Of a stretch of DNA of 15,900 bases, positions 6,687-14,613 are shown piece after piece; the stretch's first letter is position 1, and every line of letters begins with the position of its first letter. The notes under the pieces were generated by a model, which had not been told where the DNA came from, searched no databases, and worked only from the letters and a program-made list of their open reading frames with translations. This DNA comes from Nitrososphaerota archaeon (GTDB taxonomy: Archaea; Thermoproteota; Nitrososphaeria; Nitrososphaerales; JAHFOH01), in assembly GCA_023266955.1 (NCBI GenBank), contig JAHFOH010000016.1:1-15900 (forward strand), written 5' to 3'. Both the position numbers and the translations under genes were made by a program.

Positions 6687-7004
6687 TCAGGCAGCTGGTT
6701 GAGTGGAAAGAACGGTGTCTAGATTCGCATCGCCAGGCGACTTTACTCCAACTGCCGACACTTTGAATGGTTTTCCGCAAAGTCGACCTAGCTTCTCGGA
6801 GTTGCCTGCAAAGAGTACTGAAGGGACCGAATTTGAAGTACACGCCTCAAGAAGAGCCTGACGAGAATCATCATCCATTGACGAGGAATATAACACGATC
6901 TTAGACCCTTTAATGGAGGACAAGACCGTTCTTGTACCTAGGATACACCTTCCAGTTTTGAGAGCAGTTTTGAGAAACTCCTCAAGGAGCCGTTCCTCAA
7001 CCAC
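6687..7004 (-). CDS. rpl30e: Large-subunit ribosomal protein eL30
   Basis: eL30 is a small L7Ae-superfamily ribosomal protein found in archaea and eukaryotes but not bacteria; such proteins bind kink-turn-like RNA. The 105-residue sequence has the expected core: a helical start (EERLLEEFLKTALKTGRCILGT), GSKIVLYSSSMDDDSRQALLEACTSNSVP in the beta-alpha-beta region, and the GNSEKLGRLCGKPFKVSAVGV segment that forms the RNA-binding loop and last strand. Position directly after rpoA is the conserved archaeal location. The GTG start at 7004 lies one base after the rpoA TGA, so the genes are translationally coupled. A shorter protein could begin downstream, but the homologous N-terminal helix needs this start. 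Confidence 0.93.
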   Translation of the reverse strand: MVEERLLEEFLKTALKTGRCILGTRTVLSSIKGSKIVLYSSSMDDDSRQALLEACTSNSVPSVLFAGNSEKLGRLCGKPFKVSAVGVKSPGDANLDTVLSTQPAA

Positions 7005-7005
7005 T

Positions 7006-10000
7006 TCAACCCGCTCCCCTCATGAATACATCTATCATACCCGTTCCTACTGGAATCGGCAACCCCACAATCACATTCTCAGTTACTCCTTTCAGCTCCT
7101 CTGTCTCACCTTGGACCGACGCCTCAGCTAGGGTTGGGACCGTAATCTCGAATGCCGCCCTTGCGAGCACGCTTGTCTTTGTCCCGGCTACTCCGTGTCG
7201 CCCGATCTGCTGCAGGAAACCCTTCGAAGTCATCAGGTCGGCCACTAAGAGTATGTGTCTGATGTCGACCTCCAGACCCTGCTCTTCGAGGGTGCCCATG
7301 AGTTCTTTGACCAGCACGGTCCGAGCCGCTTCGATCCCTAAAGTAAGTGCTACCTCGAAGATGTTGTTCGTAATCGTCCGCGTTATTTCGACTCCTGGTA
7401 TCTGGAGGACCTTTGACAAATTCGATCCTGAGGTCTGGATCATCCACTCATCCTTCTCCTTGACGACGGTGACACGTATGATACCAGGTATTCCCTTAAC
7501 TCGCATGTTCATTACCTTATTCCGTAAGATGAATAACGCAGGGAGGTCAGCACCTTCTACTGTTATGCGGACCGTTCCCTTCCGCCCGTCAACGTCAACC
7601 TTTCTCTTCGGAGATTCGATGACGCTCCCAACCATTTCCGGAGTGCAGTCCCTTTCTTCGAGCAACTCCTTGCTCAGAACCAATAAGATTGCTCCATCAG
7701 AGTAGTTGATGACGCTGTGGTCCACAACGTTCGCAACCTTGGTGAAGAGGATGTCCTTCGCTACCTTGAGGGGCTTCTCGTTGGAATGCCGGTGCTCTTG
7801 ATCGAGAAAGACGTCGCATGACGGTGTCTTCGGCTGTTTCCGAGCATCGACAAGTTCGATTAGCCTTGGTAGCCCAAGTGTAACATCCCTCTCCTTAACA
7901 CCTGCAAAATGGAATGTCCTTAGCGTCATCTGAGTTCCAGGCTCACCGATAGACTGGGCGGCTACGATTCCGCTCGCCTCCCCTGGTTCCACAGTAGCTT
8001 TCTTCAGCAATTCGACTGTTCTTTTACAGACGTCCTCAATTGACGAGGGACTAAGCCTAATCTTCTGAAGTGCTCTCCTCAGATCCTCGATTAGTTTTGG
8101 ATTGAGTAGGGCAACATGCTTGCTAAGGATGCGGTCTACCTGCTTTAGCGATGCCTTGAGCTTACCCTTCGAAAGGAAGGCCTCTGTTTCCACGAGCCTT
8201 TCAACGTTCACTGCCTTACCGTGATCACTCTTTGCCGGGTCTACTCCATCCTCTCCGTAAGCGAACTGCATGATATGACCATACGGATCTCTGACAGTTA
8301 GATCGTACTCCACCTTTAGATGCTCCAGTGCATTCACCAGCCTTCTCTGCATGTAGCCGCTTTGCTGAGTCCTCACCGCAGTGTCCACCAGTCCTTCCCT
8401 CCCACCCATAGCGTGGAAGAAGAATTCCGCTGGACTTAGACCATCCCTGTAGTTGGAGCGGACAAAGCCCCTTGCGTCCGGAGACGTATCTCCCCTTTCA
8501 AAATGCGGCAGAGCCCTCTCCTGGTAACCCTTCTCTATCCTCTTGCCTCTAACTGATTGTTGACCCAAGGCGGCTGTCATTTGTCCAATGTTAAGACCCG
8601 AGCCTCTGGCACCAGTCCTCGCCATGATGATCCCAGAGTTTTCAACGGGAAAAGCCCTATCAGCGACTCGCCCAGCCCTATCTCTCGCCCTCGCCAATTC
8701 ATTGACAACATACAATTCAAGCGCTTGTTCCGCGGATAAGCCCCGGGTCAGGGGAAGCTTTCCTCTTTCATACTGCTTGATTAGGTCGGCAACCTTGTCG
8801 TAAGATTCATCGAGAATTTTCTCGATGGCATTTCTTGTTTCCTCGCTTACCATGAGTTCATCAAGTCCATAACTGAAGCCGAACCTCGTAACAAAGACCT
8901 TCAACACGGACAAGATTGAGTTAAGAAACCGTCTCGCACGCTCGGAGCCGTAGTCCTTTGCAACTCTGTGGAGAATGCTGTCGGACTCTTCAGCCCCTAT
9001 GGCTGCCCTGTCAATCACTCCCTTTAGTAATTCTCCCTTCCTGATCACGACGTCCGGACCCTTAATCTCTTTGATACCTCTTGCCCATTTTGAAACCATT
9101 ACATAGTTGAAATCCTTCGGTAGGAACAGGGAGAAGAGCTGCTTCCCCGAGTAAAGTCTTATCGGCCTGTTAATCTTTGGCTCAGGAAGTTCACCCACAT
9201 AACCGCCTGTAAGTGCCAGATTCGTGAATTCCTCTTCAGTGAGCAGGGTTGTATCACGTGTCAGAAGGTATGCGGCAGTCAGAAAGTCTCTGATTGCTCC
9301 TATGATTGGGCCCCCGTATCGGGGCGACAGGATTTGATCCTGTACCCTCATAAGCATCAAAGCTTCAGATCTAGCCTCTTCGCTCTGGGGGACGTGAAGG
9401 TTCATCTCGTCCCCGTCGAAATCTGCGTTGTATGGCGGACACACTGCTGGATGAAGCCTGAAGGTTCTGTATGGAAGGACCTTAACGTAATGGGCCATGA
9501 CTGACATCCTGTGGAGAGAGGGCTGACGGTTGAAGAGCACAGTATCTCCGTCCAAGAGGTGTCTTTCAACAATGAAACCTCCGGCAAGAGTGTCGGCTAG
9601 AGTCTTCCTATCACTCACGTAGTCAAGACGTATCTTAACACCATCAGGCCTTATGACATAGTTCGCTCCCGGATACTCGAAAGGTCCATTGATGACGAGC
9701 AACTTGAGAAATTCAGTATTCCACGGAGAAACCTTCTCGGGAATAGTTAGCTTCCTCGCTACTTCGTAGGGGACGCCAACCTCGGAAATATCGAGACTTG
9801 GATCAGGAGAGATAACAGTCCTACTTGAAAAGTCGACGCGTTTACCCGAAAGGCTTCCGCGGAAGCGCCCCTCCTTACCCTTCAGACGCTGACTTAACGT
9901 CTTGAGTGGTCTGCCCGACCTATGATGAGCTTGAGGTAGCCCAGAAACTTCATTATCGAAGAAAGTTGTTACATGATATTGAAGAAGGTCCACTAGATCC

Positions 10001-10803
10001 TGAATAATTAGCGGTGGTGTTCCAGATTCTTTGCTCTCTCTCACCCTCTGATTTACCCTGAGGATGTCCACCACCTTGTGGGTAAGATCGTCTTCTGACC
10101 GAAGGCCAGACTCTAGAGTAATTGAGGGACGTACAGTTACGGGTGGAACAGGCATAACTTGGAGAACGAACCATTCGGGCCTAGCTGCTTTGGGATCATA
10201 ACCAAGGAGAACCAGATCATCATCGATAAGCCTTTCCAGCCTCTCTCGAATCGCAACTGGCAGCAGCCTGGTGGCTCCACCACCCTCTATAATCTCGTGG
10301 AAGACGGTGGGCTTCGTAAACTCGATCTCATACTGTGGTTTTCCACAGTGGAGACAAACCTTGTTTTTCTTCCCCTTGGCAAGAATCTCCTTGGGTATCT
10401 CTTCAGTCAGGGTTGGGGTATAGGGACTCCGCTCTACTAGTCTCCTTCGATATTCAACTATTTCATCCTCCGGGATTAGAAGTCTGCCACATACACGACA
10501 AGTGGAGAGCAGCAGTTTGTGAATATCATCCACGTACGCGATATGGAGAACTGGTTCCGCCAACTCGATATGACCAAAGTGCCCTGGACATCTTGCAGCC
10601 GTGTTACCGCATGTGGCACATTTCTGCCCTGGTTCGAGTGTGCCCAGCCTGTTATCCATCAAACCACCCTGAACAGGCATTCCATCTTCATCGTAGGTTT
10701 CAGGGGCGGTAATTTCAACCACTGAGTATTTGCGTACTTCATTAGGAGAGAAGACCGTGAATCGAATGCCACTTACAGCCTTAACTGACTCTTGAAGCGC
10801 CAT
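7006..10803 (-). CDS. rpoA: DNA-directed RNA polymerase subunit A, fused A'+A''
   Basis: This is the largest RNA polymerase subunit, the counterpart of Rpb1, here as one uninterrupted 1265-residue chain. N-terminal zinc sites are visible: C62/C65/C72/H75 in the clamp and C102/C105/C150/C153. The catalytic loop NADFDGDEM spans 459-467, with the three Mg-binding aspartates at D461, D463 and D465. The end of the usual A' subunit is recognised near YGEDGVDP (849-856), and the A'' region continues without a stop into the trigger loop TLRTFHFAG with H965. Most archaea encode A' (about 880 aa) and A'' (about 390 aa) as two genes; the total length here equals their sum, so nothing is lost. There is no CTD heptad tail. 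The ATG at 10803 has GGTGG 5 nt upstream and lies 10 nt after the rpoB stop. Confidence 0.98.
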   Translation of the reverse strand: MALQESVKAVSGIRFTVFSPNEVRKYSVVEITAPETYDEDGMPVQGGLMDNRLGTLEPGQKCATCGNTAARCPGHFGHIELAEPVLHIAYVDDIHKLLLSTCRVCGRLLIPEDEIVEYRRRLVERSPYTPTLTEEIPKEILAKGKKNKVCLHCGKPQYEIEFTKPTVFHEIIEGGGATRLLPVAIRERLERLIDDDLVLLGYDPKAARPEWFVLQVMPVPPVTVRPSITLESGLRSEDDLTHKVVDILRVNQRVRESKESGTPPLIIQDLVDLLQYHVTTFFDNEVSGLPQAHHRSGRPLKTLSQRLKGKEGRFRGSLSGKRVDFSSRTVISPDPSLDISEVGVPYEVARKLTIPEKVSPWNTEFLKLLVINGPFEYPGANYVIRPDGVKIRLDYVSDRKTLADTLAGGFIVERHLLDGDTVLFNRQPSLHRMSVMAHYVKVLPYRTFRLHPAVCPPYNADFDGDEMNLHVPQSEEARSEALMLMRVQDQILSPRYGGPIIGAIRDFLTAAYLLTRDTTLLTEEEFTNLALTGGYVGELPEPKINRPIRLYSGKQLFSLFLPKDFNYVMVSKWARGIKEIKGPDVVIRKGELLKGVIDRAAIGAEESDSILHRVAKDYGSERARRFLNSILSVLKVFVTRFGFSYGLDELMVSEETRNAIEKILDESYDKVADLIKQYERGKLPLTRGLSAEQALELYVVNELARARDRAGRVADRAFPVENSGIIMARTGARGSGLNIGQMTAALGQQSVRGKRIEKGYQERALPHFERGDTSPDARGFVRSNYRDGLSPAEFFFHAMGGREGLVDTAVRTQQSGYMQRRLVNALEHLKVEYDLTVRDPYGHIMQFAYGEDGVDPAKSDHGKAVNVERLVETEAFLSKGKLKASLKQVDRILSKHVALLNPKLIEDLRRALQKIRLSPSSIEDVCKRTVELLKKATVEPGEASGIVAAQSIGEPGTQMTLRTFHFAGVKERDVTLGLPRLIELVDARKQPKTPSCDVFLDQEHRHSNEKPLKVAKDILFTKVANVVDHSVINYSDGAILLVLSKELLEERDCTPEMVGSVIESPKRKVDVDGRKGTVRITVEGADLPALFILRNKVMNMRVKGIPGIIRVTVVKEKDEWMIQTSGSNLSKVLQIPGVEITRTITNNIFEVALTLGIEAARTVLVKELMGTLEEQGLEVDIRHILLVADLMTSKGFLQQIGRHGVAGTKTSVLARAAFEITVPTLAEASVQGETEELKGVTENVIVGLPIPVGTGMIDVFMRGAG

Positions 10804-10813
10804 CTAATCCACC

Positions 10814-13800
10814 CTATACCTTGTCCTTCAGCACCAGTCGAGGCGCAATGTTCAAACTCGTCATTTCTTGCAGCAGCAGCTTGAAAGCGTAGGCCATTAC
10901 CACAGTAGAAATCTTAGCCGAGTCTCCATCCACTCTGCATACATACTTCCGTTGCTTTGAATCATAGTAGGCTATGAGACCACATTTTTCGCATACATGC
11001 ACCTCCGTCTTATCCGCCTCGTCCAAGAGTCTGTCCTTCAGCACCATGGAAGCGCCATAGGCGATTAGGCAATCCCTCTCCATCTCTCCGAACCTTAAAC
11101 CTCCTCCTCTAGCTCTGCCTTCCGTTGGTTGTTTAGTCAGCATCTGCACTTGGCCGCGTGCCCGAGCATGGATCTTGTCAGCCACCATATGGTGCAGTTT
11201 CTGATAGTACACTACTCCGATGAAGCATTGCGCGGAGTATCTTTTTCCCGTCCTGCCATCGTAAAGCACTTCCTTTCCAGTGCTGGAGAAGCCGAAGCTT
11301 TCAAGAACCTTACCTAGATCGTCAACGGCATCGCCACTAAAGGCGGTGCCGTTACCCGGACTGCCTCTTAGGGCAGCGACCTTTCCAGCGATGGACTCTA
11401 TGAGCTGACCGACTGTCATTCTCGAAGGGAACGCGTGCGGGTTAATGATAATGTCGGGGACAACGCCATTTTCCGTGTAAGGCATGTCCTGCTGAGAAAC
11501 CACTAATCCAATCACACCTTTTTGCCCATGACGCGAAGCAAACTTGTCCCCGATCTCAGGGATACGCATATCTCTCACGCGGACCTTGAACATCTTTCCA
11601 CCCTCTACGTTCTCGGTGATCATGACTGAGTCTACTACACCTGACTCAGATGGCCTGATGGCTACTGATGTGTCTCGTCTATATGGACCCTTTATCTCGA
11701 ACTCCTTGTACTCCTCCATAAAGCGAGGTGGACTAGTCCTTCCAATGATTACATCTCCTCCCCCCACCACGGCTTCATGCATAACTACTCCATCGGGCTC
11801 TAGCAATCTGTAGTACTTCTCGCCTCTATACCCCCTCACATTCGCCTCCGGAGATGGGGTTTCAAAGCTGTCCTTCATACCACCCAGATATTGCTTGGCC
11901 TCACCTTCGTAGAGTCTGAAGAAGAATGATCTTCCCAGTCCTCTATCGATTGAGGACTTGTTCACTATGATAGCGTCTTCAATATTGTAACCCTCGTAAG
12001 ACAGCACCGCCACGATGCAATTCTGTCCTGTTGGTCTATCTTCAAGACCGAGTAGGGCTGTGGGTCTTGTGGTAACTAAGGGACGCTGTGGATAAACCAG
12101 CAAATGTTCGCGCACATATGTGTTAAACATGAAAGTGGGTGTGGAGAAGCCTAAGGCCTGTTTTGCCATTGCGGATTCGTAAGTGTTTCTTGGCGATTGG
12201 TTATGTTCAGGGTATGGAATTATAGAGGCGGAGGCACCAAGCATCGCCGCAGGGAACAGCTCTAAGTGCGTGTGCTTCGCGGATAACTGGTCTGCGTACA
12301 TAGCAACGTAGCAATTCTCCTCCTCGTTTGCATCCAATAACTCGATCATGCCCATTTTCAGCACGTCCCTCCAGGTTAGCTCTCCCGCGGAAATTCGCTG
12401 GATCATCTCTTCAGTGAGCATAGGTCTTCCTTCATCCAGAATTATCAGAGGTCTAACGACACGTCCCGCGCTGGTTCCTACGTGAATTCGCGCCATGGCC
12501 TTCTCGCGTGGAGGAGAGTAATAGTACACACTGGCATGGGGATGAATTTGCCCTTCTCTTCTTAGTCTCCGGAAGCCTCGGGCGAGTCTCTCTCCGTTGT
12601 CGACGAACCCAATAAATCTGCCCTCAACGAATATCTTGCAACCATCTCTTCTTAGTTTATCATCAGCTTCCCTTATCGGCTTCACGCCAAGTTCATACAA
12701 TTTGTCGATGGTCTCACCTATTGGGACAATTACGGAGATCACTGCTGACAGAGCCAGATTCTTCACTAAGCCACAGTTTGAGCCCTCAGGCGTCTCGCTT
12801 GGGCATATTCTTCCGAAATGAGTCGCGTGGAGGTCTCTAGCCTCAAAGTTGGGTTGGCTTCTGCTGAGTGGCGACTGAATTCTCCTCAGGTGACTGATGG
12901 TTGAGAGATAGTTGGTTCGATCTAGAAGTTGAGTAACACCAACTTTCCCTCGACCCCAATTTCCCGTAGCAATGGAATTATTCAGCCTGTCCTTAATTAT
13001 ACCCGGCCTAATTGAGGCACCGACAACATTCATGCCTCTCCGTTGCCCTGACCTCTCAAGCTGATACTTCATGTCCCTCACAAGATTCCTGAACGCAGTT
13101 CTGAAGAGGTCAGCGATCATTTGGCCCGCAAACTTGATCACCTTGTTTCCGTAGTGGTCTTTATCGTCAGGCTCAATCCAACCCAACCTCAGCTCAAGCA
13201 GCTTACACACAGCTTCAGCAAGGAACACTGCCTTATCGAAACGATCCGCAGGAGTCTTCCCTAGGTGAGGCAGCAACCCCCAATCCAAAACGGACTCCGC
13301 TTTCCTCAGCCTGAACTCGTCAAGCATACCGTGTGCTACGCGGTTACCAATGTACATTAGAGCGTCTTTAGTAGTTGGAGCTTCAGCAGCTTTTTCGAAG
13401 GTGACCTCAAGTAGATCCTGTATCTCCGGTCTTTGTGAAACTGCTTCCGCTATCTCTTTGTCGGTTTTCGTTCCCAACGCCCTCATCACTACCACTAAGG
13501 GGAGGTCAATAGGTGAGCTGGGCAGTTTGACATTGACGGCCCCGTCCTGCCTCAGGCTAACTTCGAGTTTGGCACGGTAGCCAACGATCGAGGAATAGAC
13601 CTTAGCCTTGTAAACCACTACTAACCCAGTCTGCTCATAGTCAACCAGAATCTTGTTGGGTGAAAGATCTTCTAACCCGACTATCACACGTTCGGATCCG
13701 TGTATGATGAAATAGCCCCCAGGATCCTTCGGGTCATCCCCCACTTCCACCATCTGTTGAGAATTCATCTTGCCCAGTGGACAGAGGTCGGACCTCACCA

Positions 13801-14173
13801 TCACAGGTAAATCGCCAATATGCTGGTACTGAGATTCCTTGATGATCCCATTCTCCTCAACAATCATTTCGACAAAGAGCGGCGCTGCGTAGGTGAGGTT
13901 GCGAAGTCTAGCTTCTAGAGGAAGGATGCTGCTAATAGATCCGTCTATCTCAACTACTCTCGGGGATCCAATCCGGACTTTGCCAAACCTCACTTTATAT
14001 GGATTGGTAAGGCTTTCAACATCTATGCTCGCTGTTTCATCAACTATACTTTGAAGCCCTCTTTCAACAAACTCGTTATATGAGTTCAGATGTTGCCTGG
14101 CGACTCCTTCTCTCTCAAGCATATCCTCCAGTGCAACCCAGGAGTCGAAGAACGTCTTAGCGAGCTGAGCCAT
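10814..14173 (-). CDS. rpoB: DNA-directed RNA polymerase subunit B (unsplit)
   Basis: This is the second largest RNA polymerase subunit, the counterpart of Rpb2, which with RpoA forms the catalytic cleft. At 1119 residues it is a complete single-chain archaeal RpoB, not split into B' and B'' as in some Euryarchaeota. Landmarks include GRICPSETPEGSNCGLVKNL, SYEGYNIEDAIIVNKSS, and the hybrid-binding RHGQKG (881-886). A C-terminal clamp zinc element follows: C1061, C1064 and C1079 are present but the fourth position is D1082 (CRVDGD), and YAFKLLLQE comes next. The ATG at 14173 follows the rpoH stop by 2 nt, with GAGGGG as the ribosome-binding site inside the end of rpoH. The gene sits in the conserved rpoH-rpoB-rpoA order and is translated in step with its neighbours. 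Confidence 0.98.
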   Translation of the reverse strand: MAQLAKTFFDSWVALEDMLEREGVARQHLNSYNEFVERGLQSIVDETASIDVESLTNPYKVRFGKVRIGSPRVVEIDGSISSILPLEARLRNLTYAAPLFVEMIVEENGIIKESQYQHIGDLPVMVRSDLCPLGKMNSQQMVEVGDDPKDPGGYFIIHGSERVIVGLEDLSPNKILVDYEQTGLVVVYKAKVYSSIVGYRAKLEVSLRQDGAVNVKLPSSPIDLPLVVVMRALGTKTDKEIAEAVSQRPEIQDLLEVTFEKAAEAPTTKDALMYIGNRVAHGMLDEFRLRKAESVLDWGLLPHLGKTPADRFDKAVFLAEAVCKLLELRLGWIEPDDKDHYGNKVIKFAGQMIADLFRTAFRNLVRDMKYQLERSGQRRGMNVVGASIRPGIIKDRLNNSIATGNWGRGKVGVTQLLDRTNYLSTISHLRRIQSPLSRSQPNFEARDLHATHFGRICPSETPEGSNCGLVKNLALSAVISVIVPIGETIDKLYELGVKPIREADDKLRRDGCKIFVEGRFIGFVDNGERLARGFRRLRREGQIHPHASVYYYSPPREKAMARIHVGTSAGRVVRPLIILDEGRPMLTEEMIQRISAGELTWRDVLKMGMIELLDANEEENCYVAMYADQLSAKHTHLELFPAAMLGASASIIPYPEHNQSPRNTYESAMAKQALGFSTPTFMFNTYVREHLLVYPQRPLVTTRPTALLGLEDRPTGQNCIVAVLSYEGYNIEDAIIVNKSSIDRGLGRSFFFRLYEGEAKQYLGGMKDSFETPSPEANVRGYRGEKYYRLLEPDGVVMHEAVVGGGDVIIGRTSPPRFMEEYKEFEIKGPYRRDTSVAIRPSESGVVDSVMITENVEGGKMFKVRVRDMRIPEIGDKFASRHGQKGVIGLVVSQQDMPYTENGVVPDIIINPHAFPSRMTVGQLIESIAGKVAALRGSPGNGTAFSGDAVDDLGKVLESFGFSSTGKEVLYDGRTGKRYSAQCFIGVVYYQKLHHMVADKIHARARGQVQMLTKQPTEGRARGGGLRFGEMERDCLIAYGASMVLKDRLLDEADKTEVHVCEKCGLIAYYDSKQRKYVCRVDGDSAKISTVVMAYAFKLLLQEMTSLNIAPRLVLKDKV

Positions 14174-14175
14174 CT

Positions 14176-14436
14176 CTACCCCTCTACCACCAGTCTATAG
14201 TATGCGGTTTGACCAGCTGTTTCACTTACTCTCGTAATCTTGATTAGATCCCCCGGTTTTGCCCCGATCTCTTTGATTACTGGATCGGACCCAAGAATGT
14301 AGGGGAACTGCGCTGCACTAGCGTTGTACTTGTGAAGGATATTCTGCTTCTCTTCAGCAGGAAGAATTTCGTGTTTGGGCACCAATATGTGGCCGGTTAC
14401 CTTGATTTCAACCTCAGGCTGCTTTGGCCTACGCAT
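14176..14436 (-). CDS. rpoH: DNA-directed RNA polymerase subunit H (Rpb5 C-terminal domain)
   Basis: RpoH corresponds to the C-terminal domain of eukaryotic Rpb5 and sits at the lower jaw of the polymerase, contacting RpoA. The 86-residue protein contains the family signature HILVPKHEILPAEEK (16-30), then KYN...FPYILGSDPVIKEIGAKPGDLIKI and the terminal RVSETAGQTAYYRLVV. Its length is typical for archaea, which lack the Rpb5 N-terminal domain. The ATG at 14436 has GGTGGTC 4 nt upstream. It is the first gene of the RNA polymerase operon and is divergent from the carbamoyltransferase gene across 177 bp. A T6 tract abuts its ribosome-binding site. Confidence 0.96.
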   Translation of the reverse strand: MRRPKQPEVEIKVTGHILVPKHEILPAEEKQNILHKYNASAAQFPYILGSDPVIKEIGAKPGDLIKITRVSETAGQTAYYRLVVEG

Positions 14437-14440
14437 CTAG

Positions 14441-14447
14441 GACCACC
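14441..14447 (-). promoter_or_regulatory. Ribosome-binding site of rpoH
   Basis: GGTGGTC on the minus strand ends 4 nt before the rpoH ATG and contains the GGTG core of archaeal Shine-Dalgarno sequences. It supports the ATG at 14436 and is immediately preceded by a T6 tract (14448-14453). Confidence 0.6.
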
Positions 14448-14523
14448 AAAAAACTTGAGAACATACCGTAAGCCACAGAATCTCATGCACAAAAAAACAC
14501 TTTCCTACGCTTTTCGGCGCTCT

Positions 14524-14532
14524 CTATTTAAC
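14524..14532 (-). promoter_or_regulatory. Candidate TATA box of the rpoH-rpoB-rpoA operon
   Basis: The minus strand reads GTTAAATAG, the best AT-rich element in the 177-bp divergent spacer for leftward transcription. Initiation about 25 nt downstream would fall near 14503-14505, giving a leader of nearly 70 nt. That is long compared with the 15-25 nt predicted for tuf and rps12, and the leader would contain a T7 and a T6 tract. The same bases read CTATTTAAC on the + strand and could serve the divergent gene. Confidence 0.45.
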
Positions 14533-14549
14533 TATTACGTGGCTAAAAG

Positions 14550-14558
14550 GGTTAAATC
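14550..14558 (+). promoter_or_regulatory. Candidate TATA box of the divergent carbamoyltransferase gene
   Basis: GGTTAAATC preceded by purine-rich AAAAG (possible BRE) lies about 60 nt upstream of the chosen ATG at 14614. Initiation near 14578-14582 would leave a leader of about 34 nt. CTATTTAAC at 14524-14532 is an alternative. Confidence 0.4.
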
Positions 14559-14613
14559 AACTCTAGATTCAAGTTCGCCGCTTTCTTTGAGCTTGCCTTC
14601 CTTCGTCGGCGAG

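Noticed and set aside
6547..6843. 98-codon minus-strand frame overlapping rpl30e and the first DUF131 gene
   Set aside because: It is out of frame with two supported genes that abut by 4 nt; its translation is Cys/Ser/Arg-rich and not membrane-like or family-like.
7022..7705. 227-codon open frame on the + strand antisense to the end of rpoA
   Set aside because: It lies wholly within the well-supported rpoA gene, has a low-complexity Ser/Thr/Pro-rich translation, and no recognisable domain; it is a shadow of rpoA codon use.
14332..14613. N-terminal extension of the carbamoyltransferase frame back to an ATG at 14332
   Set aside because: The extra 94 codons overlap rpoH antisense and the divergent promoter region and resemble no part of the family; the family N-terminus fits the ATG at 14614.
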